A DNA stretch of 64,000 nt from JAAYAY01 sp964563135 (GTDB lineage: Bacteria > Planctomycetota > Planctomycetia > Pirellulales > Thermoguttaceae): contig CAZLWV010000021.1 in assembly GCA_964563135.1 (NCBI GenBank), forward strand, positions 7,037 to 71,036. The letters are read 5' to 3'. Made by a program: the position numbers and the translations under genes. The notes beneath the pieces were generated by a model. That model was not told where the DNA came from, made no database searches, and was given only the letters and a program-made list of their open reading frames with translations. Of this stretch, positions 34,644 to 44,630 are shown piece by piece. Position 1 is the stretch's first letter. Every line of letters begins with the position of its first letter.

Positions 34644-36080
34644 ATGGCACACACAAGACGGGCTTTCCTTTGCGCGGCGTCCGCCGCGATTCTTTCCTCC
34701 ACCTGCCGGGCGGCCGGGCCGAACACGGCCATCCGCACCGCAATTCTCGGCGCTGGCTGGCGGGGTGGCCAATTGATCCCTCAGTTCGCTGCTATTCCGG
34801 ATGTGCGGATTGTCTCCGTCTGCGATCCCGATTCCAAGCGTGCAGCCGAAGGGGCCAAACAGGTGGAGACCCTCACCGGCGTGGCCTCCGCCAAGGTCGA
34901 GAGCGATCTTCGCCGCGTGATCGAAAGCGATGGGGTCGACGTGGTCGTTAGCGCCACCCCCAACCACTGGCATGCCCTGGCCGCCATCCGGGCTTGTGAG
35001 GCCGGCAAGCACGTTTACGCCGAAAAACCCCTCGCCCACAGTCTCTGGGAATCGCAGCAGATGGTTAGGGCGGCGGAGAAGTACAACCGTATCGCCCAGT
35101 GCGGCACCCAGCGGCGGTCCTTCCCAGTTATCCGCTCGATCATGGAGCGGATTCGGGGGGGCGAGTTTGGCCGCATCGTTCGTGCCCGCGTCACTACCCG
35201 CAGATTTCGCGAGTCGATCGGAAATCGCTCCGAGCCGATGCCGATTCCTCCCGAGATCGACTACAACCTTTGGGCCGGGCCGGCGCCCATGAGCCCGATC
35301 TACCGCAACGAGTTTCATTACGACTGGCACTGGATGTGGGAGACGGGCAACGGCGAACTGGCCAACAATGGATGCCATATGCTCGACCTTGCCCGTTGGG
35401 CCCTGGGGCAGGAGAAGCTGGCGCCGTCCGTGACGGCAATTGGGGGCCGCCTGTACTGGAACGACGCCGGCGAAACACCGAACACGATGGTGGCCTATTT
35501 TGACTATCAGCCGGCTCCCCTGATCGCCGAGGTCCACAATCTGGCTGCGAAGCCCGGCGCACGTACGGCAGGAGAGTATCAGGGCCTTCAGCACGGGTTC
35601 ATTGTCGAGTGCGAAAATGCCACGATCCTCGGCGGCAACCATGTGGAGGTGCGCGATCGCGACGGCAAGACGGTCGAGCGGGAGGTGGAGAAAGAAGGCA
35701 AGCTGCACCCGGTCAACTTCATCGATGCCGTCCGTAGCGGATCCCCCGAGAAGCTGACCTGCCCTCTCTCGACCGGCCACACCACCTGCGGACTTGCCTT
35801 GCAGGCCAACATCTCCTATCTCCTCGGCTCTCCCGGCCAGAACCGGCTGGACCGGGCCCTCAGCGAGTCGGAGCCAGCACTCAAGGGGACGATCAACCGC
35901 ATGCTCGGCCATCTCGATGACTTGGGCATCGAGTCCTGCCGTTCCCTGCTCACCGTCAGCCCCACGCTCACCTTTGATCCTGATTCCGAACGATTCACCG
36001 GCCCGGAGGCGGACGAGGCCAACCGCTTTCTGCGCCGCGCGGGCTACCGCGAGCCTTTCGTTGTCCAGGAAGTAACCTGA
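34644..36080 (+). CDS. Secreted Gfo/Idh/MocA-family oxidoreductase
   Basis: A 478-aa protein from ATG 34644 (AGAGGGAA upstream), which begins a Tat-like signal TRRAFLCAASAAILSSTCRA. Then come the Rossmann motif TAILGAGWRGGQLI, the region SATPNHWHALAAIRACEAGK and the EKP motif (VYAEKPLAHSLW). The C-terminal domain includes WHWMWETGNGELANNGCHML, the family's metal or substrate His region. It differs clearly from the paralogue at 29812-31203. An in-frame upstream frame back to 34107 overlaps the hydrolase and is not real. Likely works on sugar-derived substrates in the periplasm; the exact substrate is unknown. Confidence 0.92.
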   Translation: MAHTRRAFLCAASAAILSSTCRAAGPNTAIRTAILGAGWRGGQLIPQFAAIPDVRIVSVCDPDSKRAAEGAKQVETLTGVASAKVESDLRRVIESDGVDVVVSATPNHWHALAAIRACEAGKHVYAEKPLAHSLWESQQMVRAAEKYNRIAQCGTQRRSFPVIRSIMERIRGGEFGRIVRARVTTRRFRESIGNRSEPMPIPPEIDYNLWAGPAPMSPIYRNEFHYDWHWMWETGNGELANNGCHMLDLARWALGQEKLAPSVTAIGGRLYWNDAGETPNTMVAYFDYQPAPLIAEVHNLAAKPGARTAGEYQGLQHGFIVECENATILGGNHVEVRDRDGKTVEREVEKEGKLHPVNFIDAVRSGSPEKLTCPLSTGHTTCGLALQANISYLLGSPGQNRLDRALSESEPALKGTINRMLGHLDDLGIESCRSLLTVSPTLTFDPDSERFTGPEADEANRFLRRAGYREPFVVQEVT

Positions 36081-36140
36081 CCCGTGGTGCGGAGAACGAG
36101 GGCTGTAGTCAGAAAGACGGACATCTTGCCTCGCCGGTGC

Positions 36141-39100
36141 TCACCCGCCGAGTTCGCGGAAGAGGGGCATGTGGCGGTAATAGACTTCCAGCATAAGGAG
36201 GTTCATGGCGGTGACGTAGAGGCGGCCGCCGGCATGGCCCCAGCGGTCGCGAGTGGGCTCGATAGGACTCCAGCTTCCGATCAGTTGGCCCTTCTGGACC
36301 TGCGTCGATTCTAGCCTGGGGCGAAGCTTTTCATTCCAGGTCGGCCAGTAGTCGCCCTGCATCTGAAACATGACCTGGGTGGCGTAGTAGAGGTAATAGA
36401 CATCGCCGGGGGTGCCCGATTGGCCAGGGAAATTCTCCCTGAGGTAGTTGGCCCCCGAGATCATCTCAGGATGGCCGCGGTCGCGGCCGAGGTACATGCG
36501 CATGAGGAGGCCTTCGGCTGTCATGGCCAGGCTGGGCACGCGTCCCTGACGTTGCGAGGGGTTGTCGAGCGCATAAGGATTGTAGCGGTAACGGGAACCG
36601 TCCTGCCCCTGGGCAAGGTCGAGCCAAGCGGATACGCGGGCAAGCGATTCGGTGGGGATTTCAAGGCCTGCCATCTGGGCGCTCTTCAGGGCCATCAGGT
36701 GCCAGCCGGAAACCGAGGTGTCGGTTTCCTGCTGCGGCCGATAACGCCAACCACCCCGCTGGGGATGCTGGGCGCTCAAGGTGAAGCCGATCGCCCGTTG
36801 GAGCGGGGCCAGAAGGTCTTCGTCCCAGGTCATGCCGTAGGCTTCACCGAGGGCGATCGAGGCGATTCCGTGGGCATAGAACTGGGCGTAGAGGGTCTGG
36901 TCGGACTGGTTGTTGAACAGGCTGCCGTCTTCCTGCTGGTTGGAGACCAGCCAGCGCAGGGCCGCTCCGACCTGGTTGCGATACTTATCGTCGACATGGG
37001 TGTAGCCCTTGCCCAGAAAAGCGAGGAGGGCAAGCCCGGTGGCGGCAGTGTCGGAGTTCATCTCGCCGAGGCCGGCATTGAGGGAAGGCTCGACGACGCC
37101 GGGGGGCAGCCGGTCGAGGGCCCAGCGCCCGTCGGGAAACTGGCAACGGGCGAGGAAATAGAGTCCCTGCTCGACGGCGCGATCAGAACTCTCGGTGGCA
37201 CCGTGTTTCTGGGCAGTCTCATTGCGTTGGCCAGGAAAACGCTGTTTGAAAGCCGCAGCGGGAGGCTTCATGAGGGAGGCGTCGAGCGGTGGCCGGCCAG
37301 CCGCGCGGTCGAGGAGAAACCGGCCCGGCGAAGAATGGGCGACAACGCTTTCGGGGCGGGCGTGCCGGCCGGGAATGCCCAGTTCAGGTGACGGAATGTC
37401 GCTCAGGCCGCCTGAGCCGGGAGCCTCGCGGATGGGCACGGCGGGCCCGGCCTGGATTCGCTCGGTCTGACTGCCGGCGGGCCCGGCACTGGGGTGCTCA
37501 ACTGGATCACGGCTCGGCCCGGCGCCAGGGGTTTCCACCTGAGGAGGCATGTCGATCGACAGGCCGCCGAAGGGTCCCAGGCTTCGCCTGGGCATGGTCG
37601 GGGAAGCTCCGCCGGCGAGTACATTCTCCGAGGGCTGGCTCTCGCCGCCTTTGCGGGGCGCGACGGCAGCGCCGGCATCCGGTGCCAGGCCGGCCATGGC
37701 CGCCGGCGAACCGCCCCCCGGTTCGCCTTGGGCTAGTTGCCCCTGGCCGGCACCGAGCGATTCCATGCGAACTGGGACCGTTGACGCATCGGCCACTACC
37801 ATGCCAGACGGTGCCACACCAGCCGCGGAGGCGGTATCCAGAAGCTCCGAGCCGCCGGCTGGTAAGCCGCCGGCCAGTGAGCCGGAGCCGGCACTGGCTG
37901 CCGAGGAGTCGTTGCCGGGCGCTGCGGGCATCAGGTCGCCGGGGCTTGCGCTGGCCGCATCGGCTACGAAGGCTGATCGGGCCAGCGGTTCGCGACCTCC
38001 GCCGCCGTTGGTGGCGGAGGGGGAGGTTGAATTGGCCGGCGCCGAGCGGCGCAGCGGGACCGGCGGGGCAGGTTCGCCCCACATGGTTCCCGACGATGGA
38101 TCAAGCGAGACCCGCCCAATCGCCAGATCGGTGGTGGTTCCCGTGATGCGGCGGGTGGGTCCGGCCACCGAGGCGTCGAGTTTCATGTCGGGAGTGGCCG
38201 CCGCACCGGTTCCCGTCGAGGCCGTCTGGTCGGCGGGCGGCAGGTCGGCGGGAGTGACCGGCAGGGCGCGAGTTGACCGGGAAAGAGGATTGCCGGCTCC
38301 ACCAGGCTCAAGGCCGGGGCGAGGGCCGGTGTCGATCTTTGGCGGACCGATCCGGGCGCTCGCCTGGCTGTGGGCGAGCGCCGCTACCTGGCCAGCCGCC
38401 CCACCGGATCCGCTGCCGGTTGCTGCCGGTCTATCGGCTCGCCGGGCGGCGCGGCTGGCCGCACTGGCCTGGATGGTGCCAGCCGGCTGGTCCGAAGTGG
38501 TGGGGCTCGGTTCGACGGCCGGCACCGGCGTCGAGACTGCCGGTTCTGTAAGTGCCGACCTGGTCAAGGGATGGCCGGGCAGGGCAAGATCGGCGGGACG
38601 GGGTAGAGCATCCGAACGCCGGCTCTGGGGGACCAGCGCGCCGGGCGTCGCCAGAGTCGTGGCCGAGGAAGCGGCGACGGGCGCCGGCGCGCCCGTCGGC
38701 GGGGCGCTGCGTGAAACCGACGACGCCATCTGATCGGCCCGCCGATCAGGAAGGGCAGCCGTTTCTGTGGTCGGCACCGAGGGCATGGCCGCCGGATCCA
38801 TCTCGGACAGGGGGGCTTGAGCCTGCCGGGGACCGGGCTGGGGGGCGGAGAACGAGAGCTGAGGCACCATCTCCTGCGACTGGCGATCAAGCTGGGACCG
38901 GAGCAGGCTGGTGGGCACATCGACGGCCCGACGGGTAGGTTCAGGCGCCGGTGCCTGCTCGACCCGTCTCTGGGTGCGGGCCGACTCGGCGGCCAGTGCC
39001 GGCACGGGAGCGTCGGCCGTTTTGGGGGCCGCCGGCTGCGGGATCGGTTCGTTCGGCTCCGGGCGATCGGGCGTCGTCTGGCGGCTGAGTTTGATGCCGG

Positions 39101-39746
39101 CCACGCGATCTGCCAGGAGGGGAACGGAGCTTTCCGCCCGATCCATCTGGAGGGGAACGGGAGGGCTGTTGGGGAGTGTCTGCGGAACGGGGTTTGGTTG
39201 CTCGGCGACGACCTCGTGCTCCGCGGCCTTCTTCTCCACCTCAAGCGGCTGGCTTTCCCGGGGCGGCTCCGGCTCGACAGGTTTTTCGAAACTCTGCGGC
39301 TCGCTCGTGGGTGCGATGTGCCACTGATCATAGTCCGGGACAGTGGTCAGTTCGACGTCTTCTGCCAGGAGAGCACGCTGCTCCTGGGGCGACAGGCTCA
39401 CGACCTCCAGGTACTGTTCGTGAAGGTACAGTCCGAGCCACAGATGCGTGATCAGCCCCACCAGGAGGCAGAAGAGGACTCGTCTGGCGACCCAACGCTG
39501 AAGGCCGAACACGGCCAGCACGGCGGCCAGGGCCGTAAGGATCACGGCCACCAAGCGGCCCCAGCCCGTCTGGACGACGGCCGGATCGCCAAGATCCAGC
39601 TGGTTCGGATCGGGAAACGTGCTGGTAACGCCCACGAAACCGGCAGCGGCAGCGGCGATGACCAGGATCCCGAGATTGATCGGCCAAAGCGGCTCGTCGA
39701 AGTCGGGCGAGCTGTCGATTCGGATTCTGCTCTTGGCGGTGCTCAA
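36141..39746 (-). CDS. Large membrane protein with disordered linker and C-terminal prenyltransferase/squalene-cyclase-like toroid
   Basis: The 1201-aa protein has three domains. Residues 1-125 hold three hydrophobic helices (INLGILVIAAAAAGFVG, VILTALAAVLAVFGL, LFCLLVGLITHLWLGLYL). Residues about 165-860 are a low-complexity Pro/Ala/Ser/Gly linker. Residues about 870-1200 form an alpha-alpha toroid with repeats such as GLYFLARCQFPDGRWAL, ALRWLVSNQQEDGSLF and WLDLAQGQDGSRYRY. The toroid resembles squalene/hopene cyclases, but the DxDD protonation motif is not seen, so it is probably a binding domain. It is the last gene of the TPR-ExbB-ExbD cluster, and the topology suggests the toroid sits in the periplasm. 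Confidence 0.85.
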   Translation of the reverse strand: MSTAKSRIRIDSSPDFDEPLWPINLGILVIAAAAAGFVGVTSTFPDPNQLDLGDPAVVQTGWGRLVAVILTALAAVLAVFGLQRWVARRVLFCLLVGLITHLWLGLYLHEQYLEVVSLSPQEQRALLAEDVELTTVPDYDQWHIAPTSEPQSFEKPVEPEPPRESQPLEVEKKAAEHEVVAEQPNPVPQTLPNSPPVPLQMDRAESSVPLLADRVAGIKLSRQTTPDRPEPNEPIPQPAAPKTADAPVPALAAESARTQRRVEQAPAPEPTRRAVDVPTSLLRSQLDRQSQEMVPQLSFSAPQPGPRQAQAPLSEMDPAAMPSVPTTETAALPDRRADQMASSVSRSAPPTGAPAPVAASSATTLATPGALVPQSRRSDALPRPADLALPGHPLTRSALTEPAVSTPVPAVEPSPTTSDQPAGTIQASAASRAARRADRPAATGSGSGGAAGQVAALAHSQASARIGPPKIDTGPRPGLEPGGAGNPLSRSTRALPVTPADLPPADQTASTGTGAAATPDMKLDASVAGPTRRITGTTTDLAIGRVSLDPSSGTMWGEPAPPVPLRRSAPANSTSPSATNGGGGREPLARSAFVADAASASPGDLMPAAPGNDSSAASAGSGSLAGGLPAGGSELLDTASAAGVAPSGMVVADASTVPVRMESLGAGQGQLAQGEPGGGSPAAMAGLAPDAGAAVAPRKGGESQPSENVLAGGASPTMPRRSLGPFGGLSIDMPPQVETPGAGPSRDPVEHPSAGPAGSQTERIQAGPAVPIREAPGSGGLSDIPSPELGIPGRHARPESVVAHSSPGRFLLDRAAGRPPLDASLMKPPAAAFKQRFPGQRNETAQKHGATESSDRAVEQGLYFLARCQFPDGRWALDRLPPGVVEPSLNAGLGEMNSDTAATGLALLAFLGKGYTHVDDKYRNQVGAALRWLVSNQQEDGSLFNNQSDQTLYAQFYAHGIASIALGEAYGMTWDEDLLAPLQRAIGFTLSAQHPQRGGWRYRPQQETDTSVSGWHLMALKSAQMAGLEIPTESLARVSAWLDLAQGQDGSRYRYNPYALDNPSQRQGRVPSLAMTAEGLLMRMYLGRDRGHPEMISGANYLRENFPGQSGTPGDVYYLYYATQVMFQMQGDYWPTWNEKLRPRLESTQVQKGQLIGSWSPIEPTRDRWGHAGGRLYVTAMNLLMLEVYYRHMPLFRELGG

Positions 39747-39800
39747 GGCAAGTAGGACTCGAGGGTACGGGCTATGGGGGCAGGAAGTGGCGGCGCGGAA

Positions 39801-40220
39801 TCAACCGCTTTCGTCGCGGGTGGTTATCTTGTAGTCGTGGATCTTGGCCTTGTTACAGGCGTTCATGGCGGCAACGAGGTACTCGACGCGGCAGCGGCGG
39901 TCGGCACGGAGGATCACGGAGGCGCGGCCGGGATTGTTGACGCGGACTATCTTCAGGGCCTTTTCGAGTTCCGCCAAGGCAAGTTCGCGACCGGAGACGA
40001 AGTAGCGTCCCTCCTGGTCGATATTGACGGTCGTTTCGCGGGGTTTGCTTGTGCGGGGCTGAGCCTCGCTGGCGTCGGGCAGAAGGATATCCATCTCGCG
40101 TTCTTCCTCGGCGAGCTTCGTTCCCACCAGGAAGAAGATCAGCAGCAGGAACACGACGTCGATCAACGGCGTCATGGTCAAGGTCGACAGGGCTTCGCCC
40201 TTCTTCATGTTGACAGCCAT
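39801..40220 (-). CDS. ExbD/TolR-family biopolymer transport protein
   Basis: A 139-aa protein with one N-terminal helix MTPLIDVVFLLLIFFLVGTK that contains the conserved proton-path Asp21, followed by a periplasmic domain ending VEYLVAAMNACNKAKIHDYK, the usual ExbD C-terminal fold. It works with ExbB/TolQ, encoded five bases upstream, to harvest proton-motive force for an envelope protein. A TonB or TolA is not encoded beside it; the adjacent 1201-aa toroid protein could be the driven partner. Length and motifs are canonical. Confidence 0.95.
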   Translation of the reverse strand: MAVNMKKGEALSTLTMTPLIDVVFLLLIFFLVGTKLAEEEREMDILLPDASEAQPRTSKPRETTVNIDQEGRYFVSGRELALAELEKALKIVRVNNPGRASVILRADRRCRVEYLVAAMNACNKAKIHDYKITTRDESG

Positions 40221-40225
40221 GGCAT

Positions 40226-41263
40226 CTACTTCTGCTCGGACGGTCTGACTCGGGTGGCCTGTTCGGCAACACGGCGGGCCTCGCTCGTATCGCGGGGGAT
40301 GGGGTTGCGAGGAAACTCGGAGAGATCGAGGTTCTCGTGGTTCGCCCGCAGACGACCTTCGAAGCGTTCCAGGTGGGGGAGCAATTTGGCCAGGTATTCG
40401 TCCAGGTCACGAAACAGCCGCTGGATCCGGCCTTCAAACATGTGAGCCAGGACGGCGGCCGGAATGGCGACCGACAGGCCGGCAAAGGTGGTGACCAGGG
40501 CCACGTAAATCCCTTCGGCCAAGTAGTCGGCGCGGTTAGCGCCGGGCGGAAGGTTGGCGGTGACGAAGAAGGCCTGGATCATTCCCTGCACTGTTCCCAG
40601 GAGTCCGAGGAGCGGCGCGACACCGGCCGCCAGCGACAACCAGCGAACGTTGGCGTAGAGGCGTCCGGCCTCTCGGTCACAGGCGTCACGAAGCGCTTTC
40701 TCGACCTCGCCGTGAGGGCGTCCGAGGCGCAGGAGCATGTCGAGGATCACCCGCGAGGAAGCGCAAGGGTGTTTTCGGCAGAGGGCATAGGCCCTGCGAG
40801 GGTCGAGTCCGCCTTTCTGGGCGGCAAGACGATCCAGCCCGTCGAAGAACACCGGCGGGAGGACCCTGCGGCGGCGCAGCGCGATCATCCGCTCCAATCC
40901 AAAGGTGACGACGATGAGCGAGAAGCCGGCGATGGGAATCATGAGCACGCCGCCGCGGATCGTCAATTCCCAGAGGTCCATTCGCGGCGCAGCCGCCGCA
41001 GCGGCAAGGGCCTCATCGGAGAGAGGCTCCTCACCAGGTTCCGGGCTGGCAAGTGCGGCCTCTGCCAGGGCATCGGCATCGCCCGAGAGGGGACCCGGCT
41101 CGACGCCGTCCTGCCCTGGCTGCGCTTTGGCCGCCGGCTCGGCGGCGCTCGGGCCACTGTCGGGAGGTTGTTCCTGGGCCCGAATGGCCGAAATAGACGC
41201 CAGGCAAGCGACCAGCAGTGCGTAGCACGCCAGTCGGACCGCTTGCAGAAAGGTTCGGTTCAT
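40226..41263 (-). CDS. MotA/TolQ/ExbB-family proton channel protein
   Basis: The 345-aa protein has a signal-like N terminus (VRLACYALLVACLASISAIRA), an Ala/Glu-rich periplasmic stretch, and the TolQ fold: a first helix (LTIRGGVLMIPIAGFSLIVVTF) and the typical pair LSLAAGVAPLLGLLGTVQGM and IYVALVTTFAGLSVAIPAAV. The N-terminal extension is longer than in E. coli TolQ or ExbB, as is usual in planctomycetes. Five bases separate it from exbD. It forms the channel complex that powers an envelope machine. Upstream 187 bp away lies the TPR gene, so the three are probably one operon. Confidence 0.95.
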   Translation of the reverse strand: MNRTFLQAVRLACYALLVACLASISAIRAQEQPPDSGPSAAEPAAKAQPGQDGVEPGPLSGDADALAEAALASPEPGEEPLSDEALAAAAAAPRMDLWELTIRGGVLMIPIAGFSLIVVTFGLERMIALRRRRVLPPVFFDGLDRLAAQKGGLDPRRAYALCRKHPCASSRVILDMLLRLGRPHGEVEKALRDACDREAGRLYANVRWLSLAAGVAPLLGLLGTVQGMIQAFFVTANLPPGANRADYLAEGIYVALVTTFAGLSVAIPAAVLAHMFEGRIQRLFRDLDEYLAKLLPHLERFEGRLRANHENLDLSEFPRNPIPRDTSEARRVAEQATRVRPSEQK

Positions 41264-41450
41264 TGTTTTTTGGCCGCAAATCGGGGGACATCAGGAATCG
41301 GGGATCGGAACGGCCGCCGGGCGGCCGCAATGGGGGCGCCTGCTATCCTGGTTCTCTGCCAGGCGTCGTGTGGCGGATCGGACGCCGCTGCCGGCTTGCC
41401 CAGCCGTGCGAGAAGTTCGGCAAGCCAACTGTGGCACCCTCGATGCACGG

Positions 41451-44400
41451 TTACTTCTTGAGTTCGGCCAGGCGCTGCCTGGCGGTAGTGGTAGTTTCAG
41501 CGTCGGGGAATTTGGCGATCAGTTCCTCATACATCTTGATGGCCTGGGCGGGCTTTCCCAGCACCTCGAAGCAGCGTGCCGCTTCGTAGCTTGCCTCCGA
41601 CTGCCAGCGGGGCACGCTGTAGCCATAGATGACCTTGAAGAAGCTCTTAACGGCCTCGGGATGCTGCTTGGCGGCGAACTGGATCTCGCCGATCATGAAC
41701 TGGGCCTTGGCGGCGGTTTCCGTGCCCGTCTTGGCAATGACCTGCTCATAGAGCTTCAGGGCCTCGTCGGTCCGGCCGAGGTTCTGCAGGGCCCATCCCT
41801 GTTCGCACAGGATCTGGGGAAGGTACTTCGAGTCTGCCAGTTGTTCGGAGCCCTTGGCGAGCCATTTGAGACTTTCTTCCCATTGTTTGAGCTGTCCGGC
41901 CGCCTCTCCGGCATGGAGAAAGACCAGGGTCTGAAAGTCGTGGTTGGCCAGACCAGCCACGTCGCCATAGGCCTTGAGGGCTTCGGCGTACTTCTCCTGT
42001 TCGAAGAGCGCCTCGGCCATCATGAACAGGGCGTCGGCCTTGAGGGGGCCTTCGGGAAACGTCTTGATCTGGTAGTCGAATGTCTGGATCGCGTCCGGGA
42101 AGTCTTGTTTGTCGTAGTAGGACCAGGCGAGCTTGTGGGCGGCCTTCTCGCCCAGCGGCGTCTGGCCGGCCGCTTCCATGGCATCGTAGTAGGCAACGGC
42201 CGCCTTGTCGTAATCACGCTGGTCGTAGAAGAACTCGCCGATGTGGTGCTGGGCTTCGGCCGCCAGAGGGCTCTTGGGCGAGTCCTTGGCCAGCCGTGCA
42301 AACTCTGTCACCGCCTGCTGCCGCCGGTTGTCGAGCAACAAGGCCCAGGCGAGCTGGTAGCGAGCGCTGTCCGCCCCCGCATAGGCGGGCGCCGTCTCGA
42401 GCAGCTTGGAGAGGGTAGTGGCGGCAGCGGCGTTCTGTTGCAGGCCGAGCTGGCAGAGGCCGAGCACATAGCTGGCGTCGGCCTGCAGATCCGCCAGCGG
42501 CTTGCCGGCCAGCACCGCCTGGAGGTCCTCGATGGCCGGTGCGTAGTTCTTCATCTGCTGGCGGGCCAGCCCGCGGGCATAACGGGCGCGGATTGCCACC
42601 TCGTGCTGCGGGTATTTGTCGAGCATCGCCGTCAACGTCTTTTCCGCGGCTGCCAGATCGTTGCGCCCTAGCTGGGCGCAACTGAGTTCATGTAACGCAT
42701 GGGGCGCCAACGGGCTTGCCGGCCAGCGCTGAACGAGATCCGAATAGGCCTTCTCCGCCGCCACAAAGTCGTTTCGGGTCGACTGGTACTGGCCAAGGCT
42801 GTAGTGAGCCCTGTCGAGCAGCGAGCTCTGGGGAAAGTCGCGGATGAGACGGCCGAGGGTCTCAACGGCCTTGTCGAACTGCTTGTCAGCGCAATAGCTT
42901 TCGGCCAGGGCGAGGCACGTTTCATCCGCCCGGCGCCACGGTGTAGGGAGGGACAGGGCGGATTCGAGATAGGGCGTTGCCTTTTGGGACTGTCCCGATT
43001 CGAGGAGGCTGCGGCCGACCACGTGGTTGGCTTCGGCCAGAACCTGAGGATCACGGATTTCGGTCAAGGCCGGGGTGATCAGGCCGATGGCATCGGCATG
43101 TTTCTGCTGAAGTTGCAGGCTCACGGCGCAGCGAACCCGCCAGAGCTGTGCGTCGGGATGATCCGGATATTCCGCCAGAAGGCGGCGATAGAGCTTCTCG
43201 GCTTCGGCGAGTTCCTTGCGTTGGAGTTGGGCCTCGGCGGCGACCTGAAGGACGTCGGGGGTCCGCTCGTGTTTGGCATAGGCGGCCAGAAACGCCGAGG
43301 CATACTTCCAGGCGTCGTCGTTTCGGCCCAGTTCGAGGGCGGCAAAGGCCGCCATGTACAGGGCCTGCGGTACCAATTCGTCCTTGGGGAAGGTCTCCGC
43401 CACGGCGGCGTAGCGGGCCACGGCTTCGGCCTTGCGGTCGGGGATCTCGTAGAGGGCGTCGGCCTGATCGAGGAGGAGTGCGGCGGTGAACGAAGAGCCC
43501 TGCGAGGCTTTCGCGGCCCCTTCGGCCATCTGCAGGGCCTCGGCCGGACGGTGGAGACGAAGAAGACTTCTGCTCGTCCAGTGAGCCGCCTCGGCAGCCA
43601 CCTCGCCGCCAAGGCCGAGCAGGTCGGCGAGGACGACGAGGGCCTGGTCAAAACGGTCGGCCAGGTAGTAGCACTTGCCCGCGGCCAAGGTGGCGCCGGT
43701 TGCGTGCTCCGACTTGGGAAAGCGACTGCGAACGGTGGCGTACAGGTCGGCCGCACGAACGTGCTGGCCGGTCTTGGCAAAGGCCTCTGCCTGCCGGAAG
43801 GTGGCCAGGTCGGCCATGGCAAACCCTTCGATTGCCGCCGCTTCGGCGAAGTAGCCGATTGCGTCCTTCGCCTGATCGAGGGCCATCAGCGTACCGCCGC
43901 GTCGCAAAAAGACCTCGCCGGTCAGGGCGTGGCTGCGGTATTTGGCCAGAAACTGATCGTAGGTTTTGCCGGCCTCGGCCTGCTTGCCGAGTTCCTCCTG
44001 GGTGACTCCCAGCGCGTAGAGAACATCGGGGGCCAGCTTATGGTCGGGGTAGGTCTGGGCAGATTTCTGGTAGAGCTGTTCGGCCCGTTCTTTTTCCCCC
44101 AGCATGTAGGCACACTCGGCCTGATAGAACAAGGCGTCGGGATGATGCTTGCCCTGGGGAAATTTTTCAGCGAGGATCTTGAAGGTGGCCTCCGCCTGCC
44201 GATACGCGTCGGGTTTGCCCGACGCCATGCCAAATTGGCTCACTCCCAGGAACAGGTAGGCCGAGTCGAGGAGCTCGAACTGGCCGCTCTGCTGGGCGGA
44301 AATCACACCGCCGAGGGCCTCTGCAGCCTCGGCCTGTTTGCCTTGCTGATACCGGCAAACCCCCAGATAGTAGCGGGCGTGGAGCGCCCGTGCGTCTTGC

Positions 44401-44630
44401 GGGAAATCCCGGAGGAAGGTCGTCCAGGCATCGGCGGCCTCCTCGAACGACTCGATTCTCTGCAGCCCGACTGCCGCCGCATACTGGCGGGTCGCAGCCT
44501 GGTCCGCCTGCTGCCCCAAGGAGTACCCCGCCAGAACCGCAATCAGGATCCACGCTGGCAAGAACCAGCAGAGACTGCGGCGCCATTGACTGATCCGAGA
44601 ACCTCTTGAGTGCGTCCCACCAGAAATCAT
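41451..44630 (-). CDS. Large TPR-repeat periplasmic or membrane-anchored protein
   Basis: A 1059-aa protein from ATG 44630, where a basic start and a hydrophobic helix (LCWFLPAWILIAVLAGYSLG) act as signal or anchor. A frame extending to 44891 adds 87 residues without family character. The rest is almost entirely TPR and TPR-like repeats of 34-37 residues (for example HARYYLGVCRYQQGKQAEAA and PDALFYQAECAYMLGEKERA), resembling YbgF/BamD-type TPRs. YbgF/CpoB links Tol function with cell-wall synthesis. As first gene before exbB/exbD it is a likely scaffold or regulator of the complex. It ends LRQRLAELKK. Confidence 0.9.
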   Translation of the reverse strand: MISGGTHSRGSRISQWRRSLCWFLPAWILIAVLAGYSLGQQADQAATRQYAAAVGLQRIESFEEAADAWTTFLRDFPQDARALHARYYLGVCRYQQGKQAEAAEALGGVISAQQSGQFELLDSAYLFLGVSQFGMASGKPDAYRQAEATFKILAEKFPQGKHHPDALFYQAECAYMLGEKERAEQLYQKSAQTYPDHKLAPDVLYALGVTQEELGKQAEAGKTYDQFLAKYRSHALTGEVFLRRGGTLMALDQAKDAIGYFAEAAAIEGFAMADLATFRQAEAFAKTGQHVRAADLYATVRSRFPKSEHATGATLAAGKCYYLADRFDQALVVLADLLGLGGEVAAEAAHWTSRSLLRLHRPAEALQMAEGAAKASQGSSFTAALLLDQADALYEIPDRKAEAVARYAAVAETFPKDELVPQALYMAAFAALELGRNDDAWKYASAFLAAYAKHERTPDVLQVAAEAQLQRKELAEAEKLYRRLLAEYPDHPDAQLWRVRCAVSLQLQQKHADAIGLITPALTEIRDPQVLAEANHVVGRSLLESGQSQKATPYLESALSLPTPWRRADETCLALAESYCADKQFDKAVETLGRLIRDFPQSSLLDRAHYSLGQYQSTRNDFVAAEKAYSDLVQRWPASPLAPHALHELSCAQLGRNDLAAAEKTLTAMLDKYPQHEVAIRARYARGLARQQMKNYAPAIEDLQAVLAGKPLADLQADASYVLGLCQLGLQQNAAAATTLSKLLETAPAYAGADSARYQLAWALLLDNRRQQAVTEFARLAKDSPKSPLAAEAQHHIGEFFYDQRDYDKAAVAYYDAMEAAGQTPLGEKAAHKLAWSYYDKQDFPDAIQTFDYQIKTFPEGPLKADALFMMAEALFEQEKYAEALKAYGDVAGLANHDFQTLVFLHAGEAAGQLKQWEESLKWLAKGSEQLADSKYLPQILCEQGWALQNLGRTDEALKLYEQVIAKTGTETAAKAQFMIGEIQFAAKQHPEAVKSFFKVIYGYSVPRWQSEASYEAARCFEVLGKPAQAIKMYEELIAKFPDAETTTTARQRLAELKK

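Noticed and set aside
34302..35912. 536-codon minus-strand frame
   Set aside because: Antisense of the nucleoside hydrolase and Gfo/Idh/MocA genes, whose motifs are clear on the plus strand.
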